From: Halichondria panicea
Taxonomy: Eukaryota; Porifera; Demospongiae; Suberitida; Halichondriidae
Direction: 5' to 3'
Length of the DNA stretch: 64,000 nucleotides
Assembly (NCBI RefSeq): GCF_963675165.1
Contig: NC_087386.1
Location: 1,228,931-1,292,930, forward strand
Shown here piece by piece: positions 35,506-47,177 of the stretch. The stretch's first letter is position 1, and every line of letters begins with the position of its first letter. The position numbers and the translations under genes are program-made. Under the pieces are notes generated by a model. That model worked only from the letters and a program-made list of their open reading frames with translations, did not search any database and was not told where the DNA came from.

Positions 35506-36480
35506 TACAACCAGTAGGATTGACAGTGCAGTTGTGTGTGTTTTCAATTATTGCACAAATTTTGACTCGTGTTTAGACTGCTCTATTCAGGGGCGGATCC
35601 AGGAAAAATGAAAGGGGGGGCTAGTAGAGAGGGGTGAAGCCCCGTATGAGGGTGGCAGAGCCACCCAGGGGGTGAGTGTGGGAGGGGGAGCATCCCCCTC
35701 CCGCCTCGCCGGAGGCGAAATTTTTTGCTTTTTTACAATTTGCTCACACTTTTACCTTTGAACTGTCATATTAATAAGTGAATACTGAATATGAAAAAGT
35801 TAATACAAAAAACTCGTTCTAATCAACAAAAGGATGTATACTGTAGATGTTACATCTACATTCATGCACTCTTGGTACATGAAAGAATCACAATGCCTAC
35901 CCAGACTGCACTGAGAGTGAGAGGAGGTAAGGCTGCTTCCTTGCAACCAGCTAAAAAGTCTGAGATCTGCTCCATGTTGCAGCTGCTCAACAGCATGCAC
36001 AATAGCCTCCTTCACAAGGCCTAGGAAGAGAGGCCTGGGATATGATCGAGGCTACAAACATTGCACAAGGAGCTGACTCAGCAACAGCAATAGTTGACCT
36101 ATGCACTTTTATATTAGTTCTAGCTTAGCTAGCTACATATAGCTAGTATGTCCAGCTAGCTAGCCTACATCCTTTATACTCTTAGTAGCTAGACTTGGCT
36201 GTTGTCTAGCATCTCTTAAGTCAGTGAGTCTACATGCAGATGCATAAGTAATAAGGTTGGTGGCAAAATTGTTGTAACCTCAGACTAGCAATACATATAG
36301 ATCTAGGTAGTTTTTTCAAAAGGGGGGGGGGCTTCAGCCCCTCAAAAATCACCCCTGGATCCGCCCCTGCTATTTCTGCAGGGAAGGGCCACAGCAAGAA
36401 ACTGAGTTGACAGATAGCTTAGTTAGCCTTTTATCTGTATAAATGTGTGAAATTATAGTCAATGAATATTCTCATGCATT
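35506..36480. mobile_element. Older inverted copy of the 39720-39900 repeat, split by the hAT-like element
   Basis: The flanks of the hAT-like insertion (35508-35587 and 36370-36460) together match, in reverse complement, about 39720-39900: ccagtaggattgacag, ttttgactc, ctatttctgcaggga, and gacagatag. The hAT-like element therefore landed in a resident repeat. Confidence 0.6.
35588..36369. mobile_element. Non-autonomous hAT-like element
   Basis: The ends are caggggcggatccagg and cctggatccgcccctg, perfect complements and of a kind common in animal hAT elements. The flanks share ctatt on both sides; an exact 8-bp target duplication is not clear. About 782 bp. G-runs (aggggggg) sit near both ends. 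The short frame at 35791-36024 shows no transposase motif. Confidence 0.75.
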
Positions 36481-36490
36481 ACTATTGATA

Positions 36491-37029
36491 TCCGATTAGA
36501 AAAACATTTGCAATGTGAAAAATTACTAGGATTGGCCAGGGGAACCACAAAAAAGCGTGGAAACAAGAAATCAGACGAGAGCATAACTCCAATCCGTTAC
36601 AACGTCAATCACATGTACTTGTAGTTTTCCATTTTTTCCCGGCCAATATACCCTTTTACTGGTGGGGGTGATGACCAATCCCTATATATATTTATTATAC
36701 ATCCATTGTGCGGGCATAATTATAATCATGATGATTTGTGATGAATTGATGTTCCTAATACATACAGTGTTGAGCACAGGTACACACAGTCCATCCATGC
36801 GTAGTAACATGCACGGACCGTACTGGTGACCTGCATGCATGGAATGATGTGGTGGATGGAAGCTGGTAGATGGATCTGGAACACAGTCTATACTATGTAT
36901 TGTACATATTCATGACGCTGTAACGGATTGGAGTTATGCTCTCGTCTGATTCTTGTTTCCACGCTTTTTTGTGGTTCCCCTGGCCAATCCTAGCAATTTT
37001 TCACATTGCAAATGTTTTTCTAATCGGAT
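36491..37029. mobile_element. Foldback element with ~125-bp inverted repeats, copy 1
   Basis: The arms start tccgattagaaaaacatttg and end caaatgtttttctaatcgga. They continue with cataactccaatccgttaca and its complement before an unrelated centre. A second, diverged copy is at 44678-45144. In both, the sequence just after the right arm is also similar (gttcaagaagagaagacagg near 37110 and 45400), so the full element may be longer. Confidence 0.75.
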
Positions 37030-37439
37030 TCCCTTTTTTTTTCAATACAGAAGTATAAATTTACGTATCATGACATGCATAAGTGGAACGTCAAGAGGCA
37101 GTACAGAAGTTCAAGAAGAGAAGACAGGACTAATCAGATATCTTCTCGAATATCTCTGGACTAATAATTATAGTATACTGAGTAATATTAATTGCTTGAT
37201 ATGTTGAATTTGTGTTAAATGACAGCCATTTTAAGAGCATGATATCTAGCCAGTGCATATAGCATGCCTGTCAGAGAAAGGGAGCTAGAGCTGAACAGTG
37301 TGAAGTAAAGCAACACCTCAGGCTCTGGAAAAGCACAGTACTGGGCGCACGGTTTCTTAGCGACGCCTATCTATTATTTGGACAACGCAATTGCTGAGTC
37401 ATTAAAGATGGCGGAATTGTCTAGGTAAGAGAAATAGAG

Positions 37440-39630
37440 ACTGAGAGGTCATCTGCCTCGTGGAAGCAATCGCAAATCTGAAGAAGCGCTTTGTAATCCA
37501 GGTTGTAGTCGTTTGGAAACCATGTGCAGAATGTCCTGGAGATGGCTGTACTTGGAGCAAATGCTGGGCAAGAAACTTACTTACTTACTCACTTACTTAC
37601 TTACTTATGGAAATCTCAAAGTCGATATATGAACAACAACTTGTTGAGGAGTTTGCCCACAATAACAGCAACAAAATCTACAAATACATAAATATAGTAT
37701 TCTGTACAACAACAGCCTACCTGTAGCAATGCATCTTAATTCTCACACTGCCACATCTGATGCAGATAAAGCTTCTCTCTTTAATGAGTATTTCGAATCC
37801 GTCTACTCCAAGCCCACTTCTAATGCCTCCCATACCCACACTCTCTGTTCAGGAACCTCTGTTCTGAATAATATTGCCTTCTCAGATACTGAAGTATACA
37901 CAGCCCTCTCAAGTTTGGATCCCTTCAAAGCCTCAGGAACTGACTGTATATATGTCCTAGGATACTAAAAACATGTTCCCTTGCTCTTTACCCAGTTACA
38001 TCATCTGTTTAAAATGAGCCTGGCTACCTGCAAGCTCCCAAAGGAGTGGAAATTACACTGTATTATCCCAATATTTAAGTCTGGGGACAAAAGCCTTATT
38101 TCAAACTACAGACCGATTTCCCTTCTATGCTCGATCTCTAAAGTTCTTGAAAGGATTGTGTATGATAAGGTGTTTGGGTTCATTGGCCAATCAATATCGA
38201 AATTTCAATATGGATTCCTGAGAGACCACTCATGTCTGCAACAATTATTGTCTTTTTTGTCATGCGTTGAAAAGTCCCTAGAAAGTAGATGCCAGCACGA
38301 CACGATATATCTTGATTTCCAAAAAGCTTTTGATAGAGTACCCCATAAGGACTTTCTCTTCAAACTCCATGATCTGGGGATTACCGGCACACTATGGAGA
38401 TGGTTTAAAGAATACCTTACTTCTAGATGGCAAATGGTATCTATCAATGGTCACCACTCAACTCTCCTACCGGTATCTTCTGGAGTTCCGCAAGGAAGCA
38501 TCCTTGGGCCTATGCTTTTCCTGGTTTATATCAATGATCTTCCTCTTTGCATTAACTTCTCTAATATTCATATCTTTGCAGATGATACCAAATGCTCTCA
38601 TCAGATTAAATCAACATCAGATACAATTGAACTACAATCGGACCTTGATATGCTGAATGATTGGAGCAACAAATGGAACCTTTCTTTTAATTTGCAAAAA
38701 TGTGTGTTGTTGAAATTCTATAAAAACCCCTCACTCTTTATGAACTCATCTTACTTCCTTTCGGGGAGGCAGATCTCACCAAAGGAGAGTCACAGAGACC
38801 TAGGGATAATACTGCAACAGGATCTGGGCTGGCACAAGCATTATGACAGCATTTCTGCTAAGGCATACAGACAACTAGGTTTACTCCGCCGTACTTTCTC
38901 ATCTTCCAACTCAGTATATACCAAGAAGAAGCTATACCTGTCACTGGTTCGCTCACAGCTGTTGTATTGCTCACAACTTTGGAGACCAATGCTGGTCAAA
39001 GATACTGAAGCTCTGGAGCATATTCAGAAGAGAGCAACAAAGTTTATCCTAGGCAACTCTGATGGTGACTACAAGGAAAGACTAGTGAAGTTAAAGTTAC
39101 TTCCTCTGATGTATTCCTTCGAGCTGGCAGACATAATGTTCTTTGCTAACTCATTTAAAAACAAAACTAATCGCTTCTGCATTACTGATTTCGTCTCAAT
39201 ATCCTGTTCTAACACAAGGTCATCCGACAAGCTGACCCTCCGACACACCAGATCAAGCCTCAATCAACACCGTCATTTCTATTTTAACCGTCTGCCCAGA
39301 CTGTGGAACTGCCTACCGGCCATTGATATGTCTCTATCATCCCAATGCATAAAGACACTGATCAAGCGATTTCTATGGTCCCACTTTGTAACTCATTTCG
39401 ACCCCTACAACATATGTTCCTTTCATTTTCTCTGTCCCTGCAGTAGATGCTCCACAATGCATATGATTAGTGTTCATTTGTGAATCACTTGTTCTCTATA
39501 ATCTATCTCACACGGCAATCTGACTAGTTTTCAGATTAGCCTTCAGCTGTCCACTCACTATATTGTCCTGTTTTTTTTTGTCACCTGTATGTATGCTGAG
39601 AAACCATAATTATTATTATTATTATTATAT
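37440..39630 (+). mobile_element. 5'-truncated non-LTR retrotransposon (jockey/CR1-like)
   Basis: A reverse-transcriptase region is followed by the typical C-terminal part of jockey/CR1-type elements and an ATT-rich 3' tail (tattattattattatta at about 39610-39628). The upstream frame 37729-37968 (LFNEYFESVYSKPT...LDPFKASGTD) is the lead-in to the RT and is cut by a stop at 37966-37968. No endonuclease domain was found before it. A cttacttactcactt repeat lies at about 37580-37610. Confidence 0.85.
37981..39483 (+). CDS. Reverse transcriptase of the LINE element
   Basis: An open frame of 500 aa has the ordered RT motifs: LPKEWKLHCIIPIFKSGDK, NYRPISLLCSISKVLERI, FLRDHSCLQQL, YLDFQKAFDRVPH, SSGVPQGSILGPMLFLVYIN, and the catalytic box FADDTK. 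After the RT come a thumb-like region and RHTRSSLNQHRHFYFNRLPRLWNCLP, a conserved end of this group. RT activity copies element RNA into DNA at the target site. The N-terminal part lies in another frame (to 37968), so the element is not intact as a whole, though the RT region itself has no stop. Confidence 0.88.
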   Translation: MLFTQLHHLFKMSLATCKLPKEWKLHCIIPIFKSGDKSLISNYRPISLLCSISKVLERIVYDKVFGFIGQSISKFQYGFLRDHSCLQQLLSFLSCVEKSLESRCQHDTIYLDFQKAFDRVPHKDFLFKLHDLGITGTLWRWFKEYLTSRWQMVSINGHHSTLLPVSSGVPQGSILGPMLFLVYINDLPLCINFSNIHIFADDTKCSHQIKSTSDTIELQSDLDMLNDWSNKWNLSFNLQKCVLLKFYKNPSLFMNSSYFLSGRQISPKESHRDLGIILQQDLGWHKHYDSISAKAYRQLGLLRRTFSSSNSVYTKKKLYLSLVRSQLLYCSQLWRPMLVKDTEALEHIQKRATKFILGNSDGDYKERLVKLKLLPLMYSFELADIMFFANSFKNKTNRFCITDFVSISCSNTRSSDKLTLRHTRSSLNQHRHFYFNRLPRLWNCLPAIDMSLSSQCIKTLIKRFLWSHFVTHFDPYNICSFHFLCPCSRCSTMHMISVHL

Positions 39631-39945
39631 AGTCAGTCAGACAAAGAGCGGTGAAACGTCGAAATAGTACAATTTTTAAAATGACAATATTCATTCATTA
39701 AAATGTTCATGGATTATGAAATGAGAGATACAAAGAGAGAAAAGGCTAAATAAACTATCTGTCTAGCCAGTTCCTTGATGTGGCCTTTCCCTGCAGAGAT
39801 AGAACAGTTTGAACATGAGTCAAAATAATTGAAATATTGCTAAACACGGGCAAACCCACTGCCAATCCTATGTAAAACCTACTGGTTTTACTAATTTGAA
39901 AAATTGCACTATTTTCATATTTCACCGCGTTTCGTCTGACTGACT
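39631..39945. mobile_element. MITE with AGTCAGTCAGAC ends
   Basis: The left end is agtcagtcagacaaagagcg and the right end tttcgtctgactgact. Inner parts agree as well (gtgaaacg...aaatagtac against gcactatttt...cgcgtttc). About 315 bp, non-coding. It follows directly on the LINE tail. Confidence 0.7.
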
Positions 39946-40199
39946 AAGTAAGTTAGTAAGTAAGGCCAGTGTTCGTCAATGTCTTGTTTCTGGTTTGGAA
40001 ATCACCTTACCACTAGTGAGGGAGGGAGGTTATCATTATTCATTATTGTGACATCACTTCCTGTAAAACCCCATTTCCTGTTAATTAAATAACCACACTG
40101 GATACAATAAAACCACAAATATGACAAAGGAAAATCTTACTACCCTAATGTTCGCGGAATGATTGCTTACCGGAAGCCACGCCTTTAAATCTTGCACGT

Positions 40200-40305
40200 T
40201 ATAGCAGGTAAAGAACGATTTTCGTGGACTTAATTTTCGTGTAGGATTGCTAACCCACGAAATCCACGAAAATTAAGCCCCTCGAAAATTTCGCGCTATA
40301 CGGTA
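40200..40305. mobile_element. Partial TACCGTATAGCG-family element
   Basis: The segment ends gaaaatttcgcgctatacgg with inner complementary stretches (cgtggacttaattttcgtg / cacgaaaattaag). The left end is degraded. Confidence 0.5.
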
Positions 40306-40926
40306 TGCTATTTACCATGTGACACACCCACAAGTAGGTGTGGCTAATGAAAATAATGGAGTGATGTCATAATAATGAGTTTTTTGATGAGGCAGTGAAA
40401 TTTGAGGAGGGAGGTAACCAGAAACAAGACATTGATTAACATTGGCCTAAGTAAGTAAGTAAGTAACTTTCTTGGAAAGCATTTCCTCCTTGTACAGACA
40501 TGTTCAGAAGATTCTAGATACAGCCTCTAGTCGACTAGAACCCGGACCATGGGCGTTTTTCTCAGAATTGCGTTCGCTTCCAAGAGGCAGATGACCTCTC
40601 AGGTTCCACTTTTCTTACCCTACGCAATTCGGACATCTTTAAATGACTGCCACAGCAACGCACATGGCAACTTATGAGGTGGGCGTGGCTGTGACATCGA
40701 TAAACACAAAACCTCCTTTCTTAAGCTCAGCTCTCCATTCTCTCACTTCAGGTATGCTATTTATGCTAGACGTATGCACTGACTGGATCTACCATAGGCC
40801 TCCATGCTTTTGCACTTGGAAGTAGATCTACATCTACAGTATAAACAATGTTTAAAACATGGCTGCCATTATTGGGGCGAGCGAAGCGAGTCCCTTCCTA
40901 GTGATGAACGTTGCAATTTTGTCTGT

Positions 40927-40960
<34 letters not shown>

Positions 40961-41019
40961 CATGGACCGGCACGATATTTGTTTTTTGTACTCGTGACGC
41001 TTTACCAACTTTTACGTGA

Positions 41020-41440
41020 AAGCTGCGCATGGGCACAAGAGCTAGCTACACTCAGGAACAAAGGCTCAGACAAGACACAGAGACTCTTGAGGCTACAAGC
41101 ACGCCTACAGCAGGTCAGAGCAGCTCAGATGGGGACCTTCTGAGCCTAAAATCACACAGGCACGCCTGCAGGAGGTCACAGCAGCTTACTTGCCATGTTT
41201 CACTTCTAAGTCTTGTGTTTTTGTGATAATAAACCTGCTAGCTCAACAGGACAAAACAGAGATCGAGGCCAGTCACTAGGACAGGTCAGAGCAGCTCAGA
41301 TGGAGACTTCTGAAGTTGCACAGGCACCTTTAGACAATACAGCACTATGGCAGGTCAGACCAGCTCAGATGGACACTTCTGAGGCCACACAGGCACGCTT
41401 ACAACAGGTCAGAGTAGCTTTAAGGATTGTTTACACTGAC
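41020..41440 (+). repeat. Tandem repeat with a possible coding frame (ARLQQVRAAQM units)
   Basis: Units of roughly 54-60 bp contain aggtcagagcagctcagatg and cacacaggcacgc. In two frames they translate to variations of QARLQQVRAAQMxTSE. Frame breaks separate the units (41143, 41226), so no single gene is visible. It may be the remnant of a repeat-rich protein gene. Confidence 0.55.
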
Positions 41441-41449
41441 AGTATACTA

Positions 41450-42280
41450 TAGCCTTGTAATTTGGGTCCAGCAAAAAGTGATAATATCTCCTTGCTTAGT
41501 TTGTACAGCCAGCTCTTTCGTGCTGAACTTTCACTCATAGATATAATTATGCATGTTTCACTCTTAGTAAGTCAACTTCATGTTACACCATGCACAGTCA
41601 AAGACAACAATCCTACACCACTCTGACAGAATAATTGTTGTTTGATGGTCACAATCATCTGGTCTAATCGTGTGTACATGTAGTAGATATAAAGAAGTGA
41701 TTATAAAGGTTTAAATTATGACGGTTAATCTGCATAAGTGGTTGCATTTCTTAGCGGTAATTATCTCATGGTATCCAGTTTTTCCGTGGTCAATTGTGCA
41801 TTGCATTCCTCTTGAGAATCCTCAGACCTAGTGCCAAGCGTGTGAGTGTGGCCATGGTAAGGCTAGAATGCAATCGGGTATACAGCTGGCACAGGAAAGT
41901 CGTATCTACATGGACTACTCGGTTATTCACAATCACTGTTCATTTCATTCGATTCATATAAACAATAGATATACTTAAAATTACCACAATGTACCAAATG
42001 ACTGTACAACAAATACAAAATTGCTCGCTCGCCCCAAACATGCTCTGCATGCTCCTAGTAGTCTCATGAATCAGCCGCCGTTCTTTTGGTTCCAAAGAAC
42101 GGCGGCTGATTCATGAGACTAGTATTTATTAGTGGCGTTAAGAGCACAGTTTGCTATAATACTACAAACTATTAATATCTTTACTGACATTTTGAGTGCA
42201 CACACCCCTTTTGCTCATTACACGCCCCTTTTTAGCAACTCAGTGCTGGGTGTTGCCTATCCCTTTCTTTCGTGTATCTA
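41450..42280. other. Spacer with one strong hairpin
   Basis: AT-rich sequence with no gene seen. It contains the perfect palindrome at 42059-42121, listed separately. Confidence 0.5.
42059..42121. repeat. Perfect 28-bp hairpin
   Basis: The arms 42059-42086 and 42094-42121 are exact reverse complements (from tagtctcatgaatcagccgc to the inner ttcttt) around a 7-base loop, tggttcc. The GC-rich arms are unlike the AT-rich surroundings. Confidence 0.9.
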
Positions 42281-42889
42281 TGGTCTGTGGTAACACATAC
42301 ACATTCCAAACCTCCTCCAAGACAAAAAATAGACTCTAGCAGCCATGCAGCACAGCTCAGCATCAACAAAAGACTCGACTAGCATGATGGAATCTCCCGG
42401 AAGAATGTGGAGTAAGTTCCCAATTAATTAAATGAATGTTGCAAGCTGCGTTGTGTTCATTATTATGTTGCGAAATAAATCTCGAAAATGCATTATTTGC
42501 AATTGTTGACAATGAACGAATTTAGAAGAGGGGAGCTTAATGGGAGCTTAATAGAAACAGGATTCTATCTACTATGGCTTGATCAAGGATAGAAGTAACT
42601 GCATGGGCGTGGCCCGGCCACCTGTTACCCGTTAGCCTCGATTTCAGGCCGCACTGAAGATGGGTATCGACTGCTTGCGCATGCACCATCTTGGATAACA
42701 TCGTATATGCTCAAGAGCTTTTATATACTGCGGATTGCATGGAGACCACACCTTCATGCAGATATCCAAGTTTCCTGGGCATGCGACTGTAACAGTATGC
42801 TCTATAATTGTATTCTAAAGTGACTCAAGTTACAACCATCACCAGCAGAGGAGCAGAGGACCTGATCACACTCTACTTTATACAATGTA

Positions 42890-43317
42890 CAGTAGACTCT
42901 CGTTAATCTGGCCACCCTTGGGACCATGCAGCTTGGCCGGAATAGCGAGGTGGCCGTACTTCAGATAATTAGCCGCGGCTTAAAAACGACCTTACCTCGA
43001 ATCTAATCACTGATTTGCAGTTCTTGTCTCGAGGATAATGAAAGATAATGAATCATTCTGCTCTCTATTTAAGTGTAATCCAATTTTATTTACTAAACCA
43101 CACCCAAAACATCATATCCGGCCGTCATACACATATAAAATTACATTGAAAACGTTATTTGGGACAGCCAGCACTGGCCGGTAAACGGAACAGCGAGTGG
43201 CCGTACTTCAGGGTGAATTTTGTGCAGTAAACATAGAGGTAGCATTCCGTGCCAAACCAAATGGCCGGTATATCGAGGGGCCGTACTTCAGAGAGCCGGA
43301 ATAGCGAGAGTCTACTG
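42890..43317. mobile_element. Tigger/pogo-like MITE, family 1
   Basis: The ends are cagtagactctcg and cgagagtctactg with TA on both sides. The left arm of the inverted repeat shows the empty site, acaatgtatatcattg. Inner repeats of ggccgtacttcag and tagcgag are typical of this type of element. A second copy is at 46746-47177. Confidence 0.85.
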
Positions 43318-43901
43318 TATATCATTGTGCTCTCACTATAGCCTATAGTGAGAACAATGATATACAATCACGCAGAACATCTGCATCAAAACCATTGTAT
43401 AATTATTCAGGTAGAAATACAACAAGCACGATTATTCGCCTCGCTTCCCGCGAAGCAATTAACACATTGTAGAGAGTACTTAGCACATTACAAAAGAGAA
43501 AATGTGGTTAGATGATAGTGAATCCAGAACTATGCTAGTAATACGCTCCATCTCCTCATGTGCTCCTGCTTGTGCGTGTGCTAATAGCTAATATAACCAC
43601 TATACACCTACGCACACACTGATGTGCTTTGACAGTTATGACATATGTACTTGTACTGAAACGTGGTTTGTACAACTGCTATATTATAGTTGGACTCCTC
43701 TTTATGAACTCCTGATATATCGTATAGCAGGTTGCTTTCGAGGCACTACATTTTTGCAGTTTTTGCAGATTTACCCCTCGAACCTCGAAAATTTGAGAAT
43801 CATGGTTTACTTCCGGTATCCATGAAAATTTAGTGCCTGGAAATAACCAGCGTACAATAATTATACGTAGCTAATCTAATTATAAATAATAATTTATTAT
43901 C

Positions 43902-44284
43902 ATGTTTCTTTTTACCTGGCACCATTAGGTATTCGACTGATAAAAGATCAATCGTACACTGCGACATTCCCTAGACAGATACATTTGTCAAGTGCAATGC
44001 TCTGCTTGGACAGTTTGGGTCCCCGTTGTTTTTTTGACTGTCTCGTTGAGGTACATGTTGTTGAGAATGGAACAGACCATTTAATTGGAGTACTTGCTGG
44101 TCATGGTAATAGTCAAGTAAATCCTATTTTGCAGTGCAATATCAATATCAAGTTGGACCCTTCTCGACCTGTCAACTTCTATGTGAAGACCGCTCCTCTG
44201 CCATACAATACTTACGGAGGAGCGCCTGGAATCAAACTCTCAAAGAGTCCACTAGCTGTACAAATTGTAGGTTATTTTGACTAA
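43902..44284 (+). pseudogene. NPL-like gene, inverted and broken copy
   Basis: The ATG (43902) is followed by FLFTWHH and then an in-frame TAG created by a small deletion relative to copies A and B. The downstream frame is open from 43985 (SSAMLCLDSLG) to VQIVGYFD at 44284. Several residues differ and the NNHGAVVIFG segment is changed to NTYGGAPG. It lies in the right arm of the inverted repeat. Confidence 0.7.
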
Positions 44285-44677
44285 CCAGTTGCACTTGAAC
44301 ATTTTTAGTTGTAAAATGTCATGTGAATTTTCAAGAGACCGAGTTGAAGTACTATATCTCTGCAATAATTTTAGCTTCATTGCACTGCAATTTGCAGTAT
44401 TATGTTATACCAAGTGGCTTAATGAGTGCATGATGCATAATTATGCCTAGCTTCCTTTAAAAAAATTATTGTACATATATATCAGTACCTACCAGTGCAT
44501 GTATAGTACCAGCTAGGCCCTGCCAAATTATGCCAGCATAATAGGTTAGATCATGATCATTATGCTGGTTAGTTTTGTGCAAATATGCAACGGTCCTCTG
44601 CTGCTGTCTGGCTGAACGTGTTTTCTTCTTTAATTACCTCCTTTACATCGATTCTTTATCAACACTATATAATTATC

Positions 44678-45144
44678 AAAACTAAAAAACATTTGCAATG
44701 TGAACGTTGCTAGGATTGCCAGGAAAAGAAAAGCGCGAAAAAGCGAAGAAACAAGAAATTCGGCGAGTGCATAACTCCAATCCGTTACAACGTCATTCGC
44801 ATGTACTGTTTCAAGCAATATTTTTTTGTGCTTTTCCTGGCCAATCCTTCAGTAATTTTCATTGTTATAAGCAAGCTATATAATGTGTTTGTGATGTTTT
44901 CCCTTACAGTGTTGAGCAAACATGCAAGTGTTGGATGTGTAGGTGGATGATTGTGAATTCTTAGTTCTCGGTTCATTTTTACCCAACCTGTATTTCAACA
45001 GTAGGCCACTCGGCTGTACATGTTCATGACGTTGTAACGGATTGGAGTTATGCACTCGCCGAATTTCTTGTTTCTTCGCTTTTTCGCGCTTTTCTTTTCC
45101 TGGCAATCCTAGCAACGTTCACATTGCAAATGTTTTTTAGTTTT
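44678..45144. mobile_element. Foldback element, copy 2
   Basis: The arms run from aaaactaaaaaacatttgca through cataactccaatccgttaca to the complementary right arm ending at about 45144. Copy 1 is at 36491-37029; the two differ by substitutions and by a shorter centre here. It abuts the end of the inverted repeat. Confidence 0.75.
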
Positions 45145-46745
45145 GATTCCCTTTCTTTTTTCATTACAGTAGTACATTAATGATAAGATAAATGTGACGT
45201 TGATTAATTTGTCATCGTCCTGTAATCTTGTTGAAGATATTAAATATATAAGTGGTCGTTGGACAGAAGTATATTATACTCCTCAATAGTCTCGATCCCA
45301 GGCCGCACTTCACTCAGGGAATTGAGGTTCCTTCACCAGCCTTCTTTTCTCAATAATGAAAGTGAAATACCTAAGAGGAACATCAAGAAGCAAGAGAAGT
45401 TCAAGAAGAGAAGACAGGACTGGAATACACATTATTATTTTATTCAGTCATTACTAAATATACTAGTAGTGACTAGCCATTAAAAGACAGAAGGTTAGCC
45501 GAGGTCAGAGTTTACTAATTCATTCAAGATGGGCGTGGCGTTATAATTTTTCTGTCGCATGCAGTTAATTATGGAGTATTTATGATTTCTCTAGTACCTA
45601 GTACCTAGAGGTATTGTAGCCTCGATCTCAGGCTGCATGCACTTTTCTCAAGGCCTATGAGGAGGCTAGGAGTATTGTAGCCATGCTTACGTAGGTATTC
45701 ACTCAATTGTGTTGACAGGATTGTCTTCTTTCAAATCAGAGGCACGTACATATCCTGAGGTGAGGCTTATACTTTTTTAATGTTGTACTACTGTGGGGTA
45801 CGCACGCATTCTTAGTTATAAATAGTTGATAAGATATGGTGATAGAACTCGTGCGCATCTTTGTTATGTCAGAACAATTTAATGTTAGTTGTAACTTTTT
45901 ATGCATGCAGAAACTCTATGATGATGGTGGAGTCAGTGGATCCCGTCGGACATTAATTAAACCCCCTCATCAATAGTTCACTGTTTCTATCACCACACAC
46001 CCTGCATGTTTAACATTCTGTTATAAAACACGTACTCCCCCCCACACACGAGAACAATTCTGTATTGTGTTGTGTTGCAGCTACTTGTATGAGAAAATGA
46101 TTCAGCATTGATATACACGCACACATAGCATAGCAGTTATTTGCAGAGTCCTGGAAGGGACAATTATAATAAGGAACTTCTTCTTTAGCTCAAGCTAAGT
46201 GGCTCATCATTAGCCACTTAGCCTCAGTACAACCATAGTCAGTCTGATTCTAGGTACAACTGCACTAGCCTATTAAAATACGGCCTTGAATCGAGGCTAC
46301 CACTGCACTATCCTGGAAGGGCGGCCAATTTATGAGAGTATTGAGTCAATTAGCGAACTTTGACCTTGGCTAACCTTCTGGATTTAAGGAGACACCAGAT
46401 ACACTTAGACATAGGCTATTAATCTTTTAGAGCTACTATATGCAAAGTGATGAGAAAGTGAGCTCCAAAGGGGGTGTCAGTACACTCTACAAACAATAAC
46501 AGGTCTATTCCCAAGTCCTTCAAATTCCATCTCTTTGATCAGAGCACTTCAAACTAGATTACCATGTACAGTAAGAGCAGGAGAGGTACGCAAACTTTCT
46601 GGACTTCGGACAAACGTTTCATGGTGCTGCTACTACTTCACTGCATTGAGAGCTGGAAAATATGCTTTGTTCCATGCAGTTATAAACACACTTTAATTCT
46701 GTGAAACGTAGCTACATGTTATAAAATTATTTCATATTGGAGATA
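45145..46745. other. Repeat-rich spacer
   Basis: No gene is supported. It contains sequence resembling the right flank of foldback copy 1 (gttcaagaagagaagacagg at about 45400) and dispersed ends of the gcctcgat...caggc repeat near 45285, 45618 and 46290. Confidence 0.45.
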
Positions 46746-47177
46746 CAGTAGACTCTCGCTATTCCGGCTCTCTGAAGTACGGCCACCTCGATATACCGGC
46801 CATTTGGTTTGGCACGGAATGCTACCTCTATGTTTACTGCACAAAACTCACCCTGAAGTACGGCCACTCGCTATTCCGTTTACCGGCCAGTGCTGGCTAG
46901 GCTGTCCCAAATAACGTTTTCAATGTGATTTTATGTGTATTACGGCCGGATATGATGTTTTGGGTGTGGTTTAGTAAATAAAATTGGATTACACTTAAAT
47001 AGAGAGCAGAATGATTCATTATCTTTCATTATCCTCGAGACAAGAACTGCAAATCAGTGATTAGATTAGAGGTAAGGTCATTTTTAAGCCGCGGCTAATT
47101 ATCTGAAGTACGGCCACCTCGCTATTCCGGCCAAGCTGCATGGTCCCAAGGGTGGCCAGATTAACGAGAGTCTACTG
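46746..47177. mobile_element. Tigger/pogo-like MITE, family 1, second copy
   Basis: Same ends (cagtagactctcg / cgagagtctactg) and TA flanks as 42890-43317, in the opposite orientation and with very similar inner sequence. Confidence 0.85.

Larger units (their letters stand above)
42280..44675. repeat. Right arm of the large inverted repeat (partner about 27610-30210)
   Basis: Reverse complement of the left arm, carrying a broken NPL gene and SLC44 5' flank. It holds a Tigger/pogo-like MITE at 42890-43317 that is absent from the left arm, and lacks the left-arm insertion at 29414-29882. The arm ends at about 44675, directly against the foldback element at 44678. Confidence 0.85.

Noticed and set aside
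35791..36024. 77-codon frame inside the hAT-like element
   Set aside because: No transposase motif; the element is too short to be autonomous.
37580..37612. cttactta repeat considered as a CRISPR-like or telomeric array
   Set aside because: It is a simple 4-base repeat beside a LINE; no spacer structure and no telomere motif.
43622..43825. 67-codon frame matching 28462-28653 on the other strand
   Set aside because: Similarity is due to the inverted repeat at DNA level; it includes a repeat end (gaggcactac...) and is unlikely to be coding.
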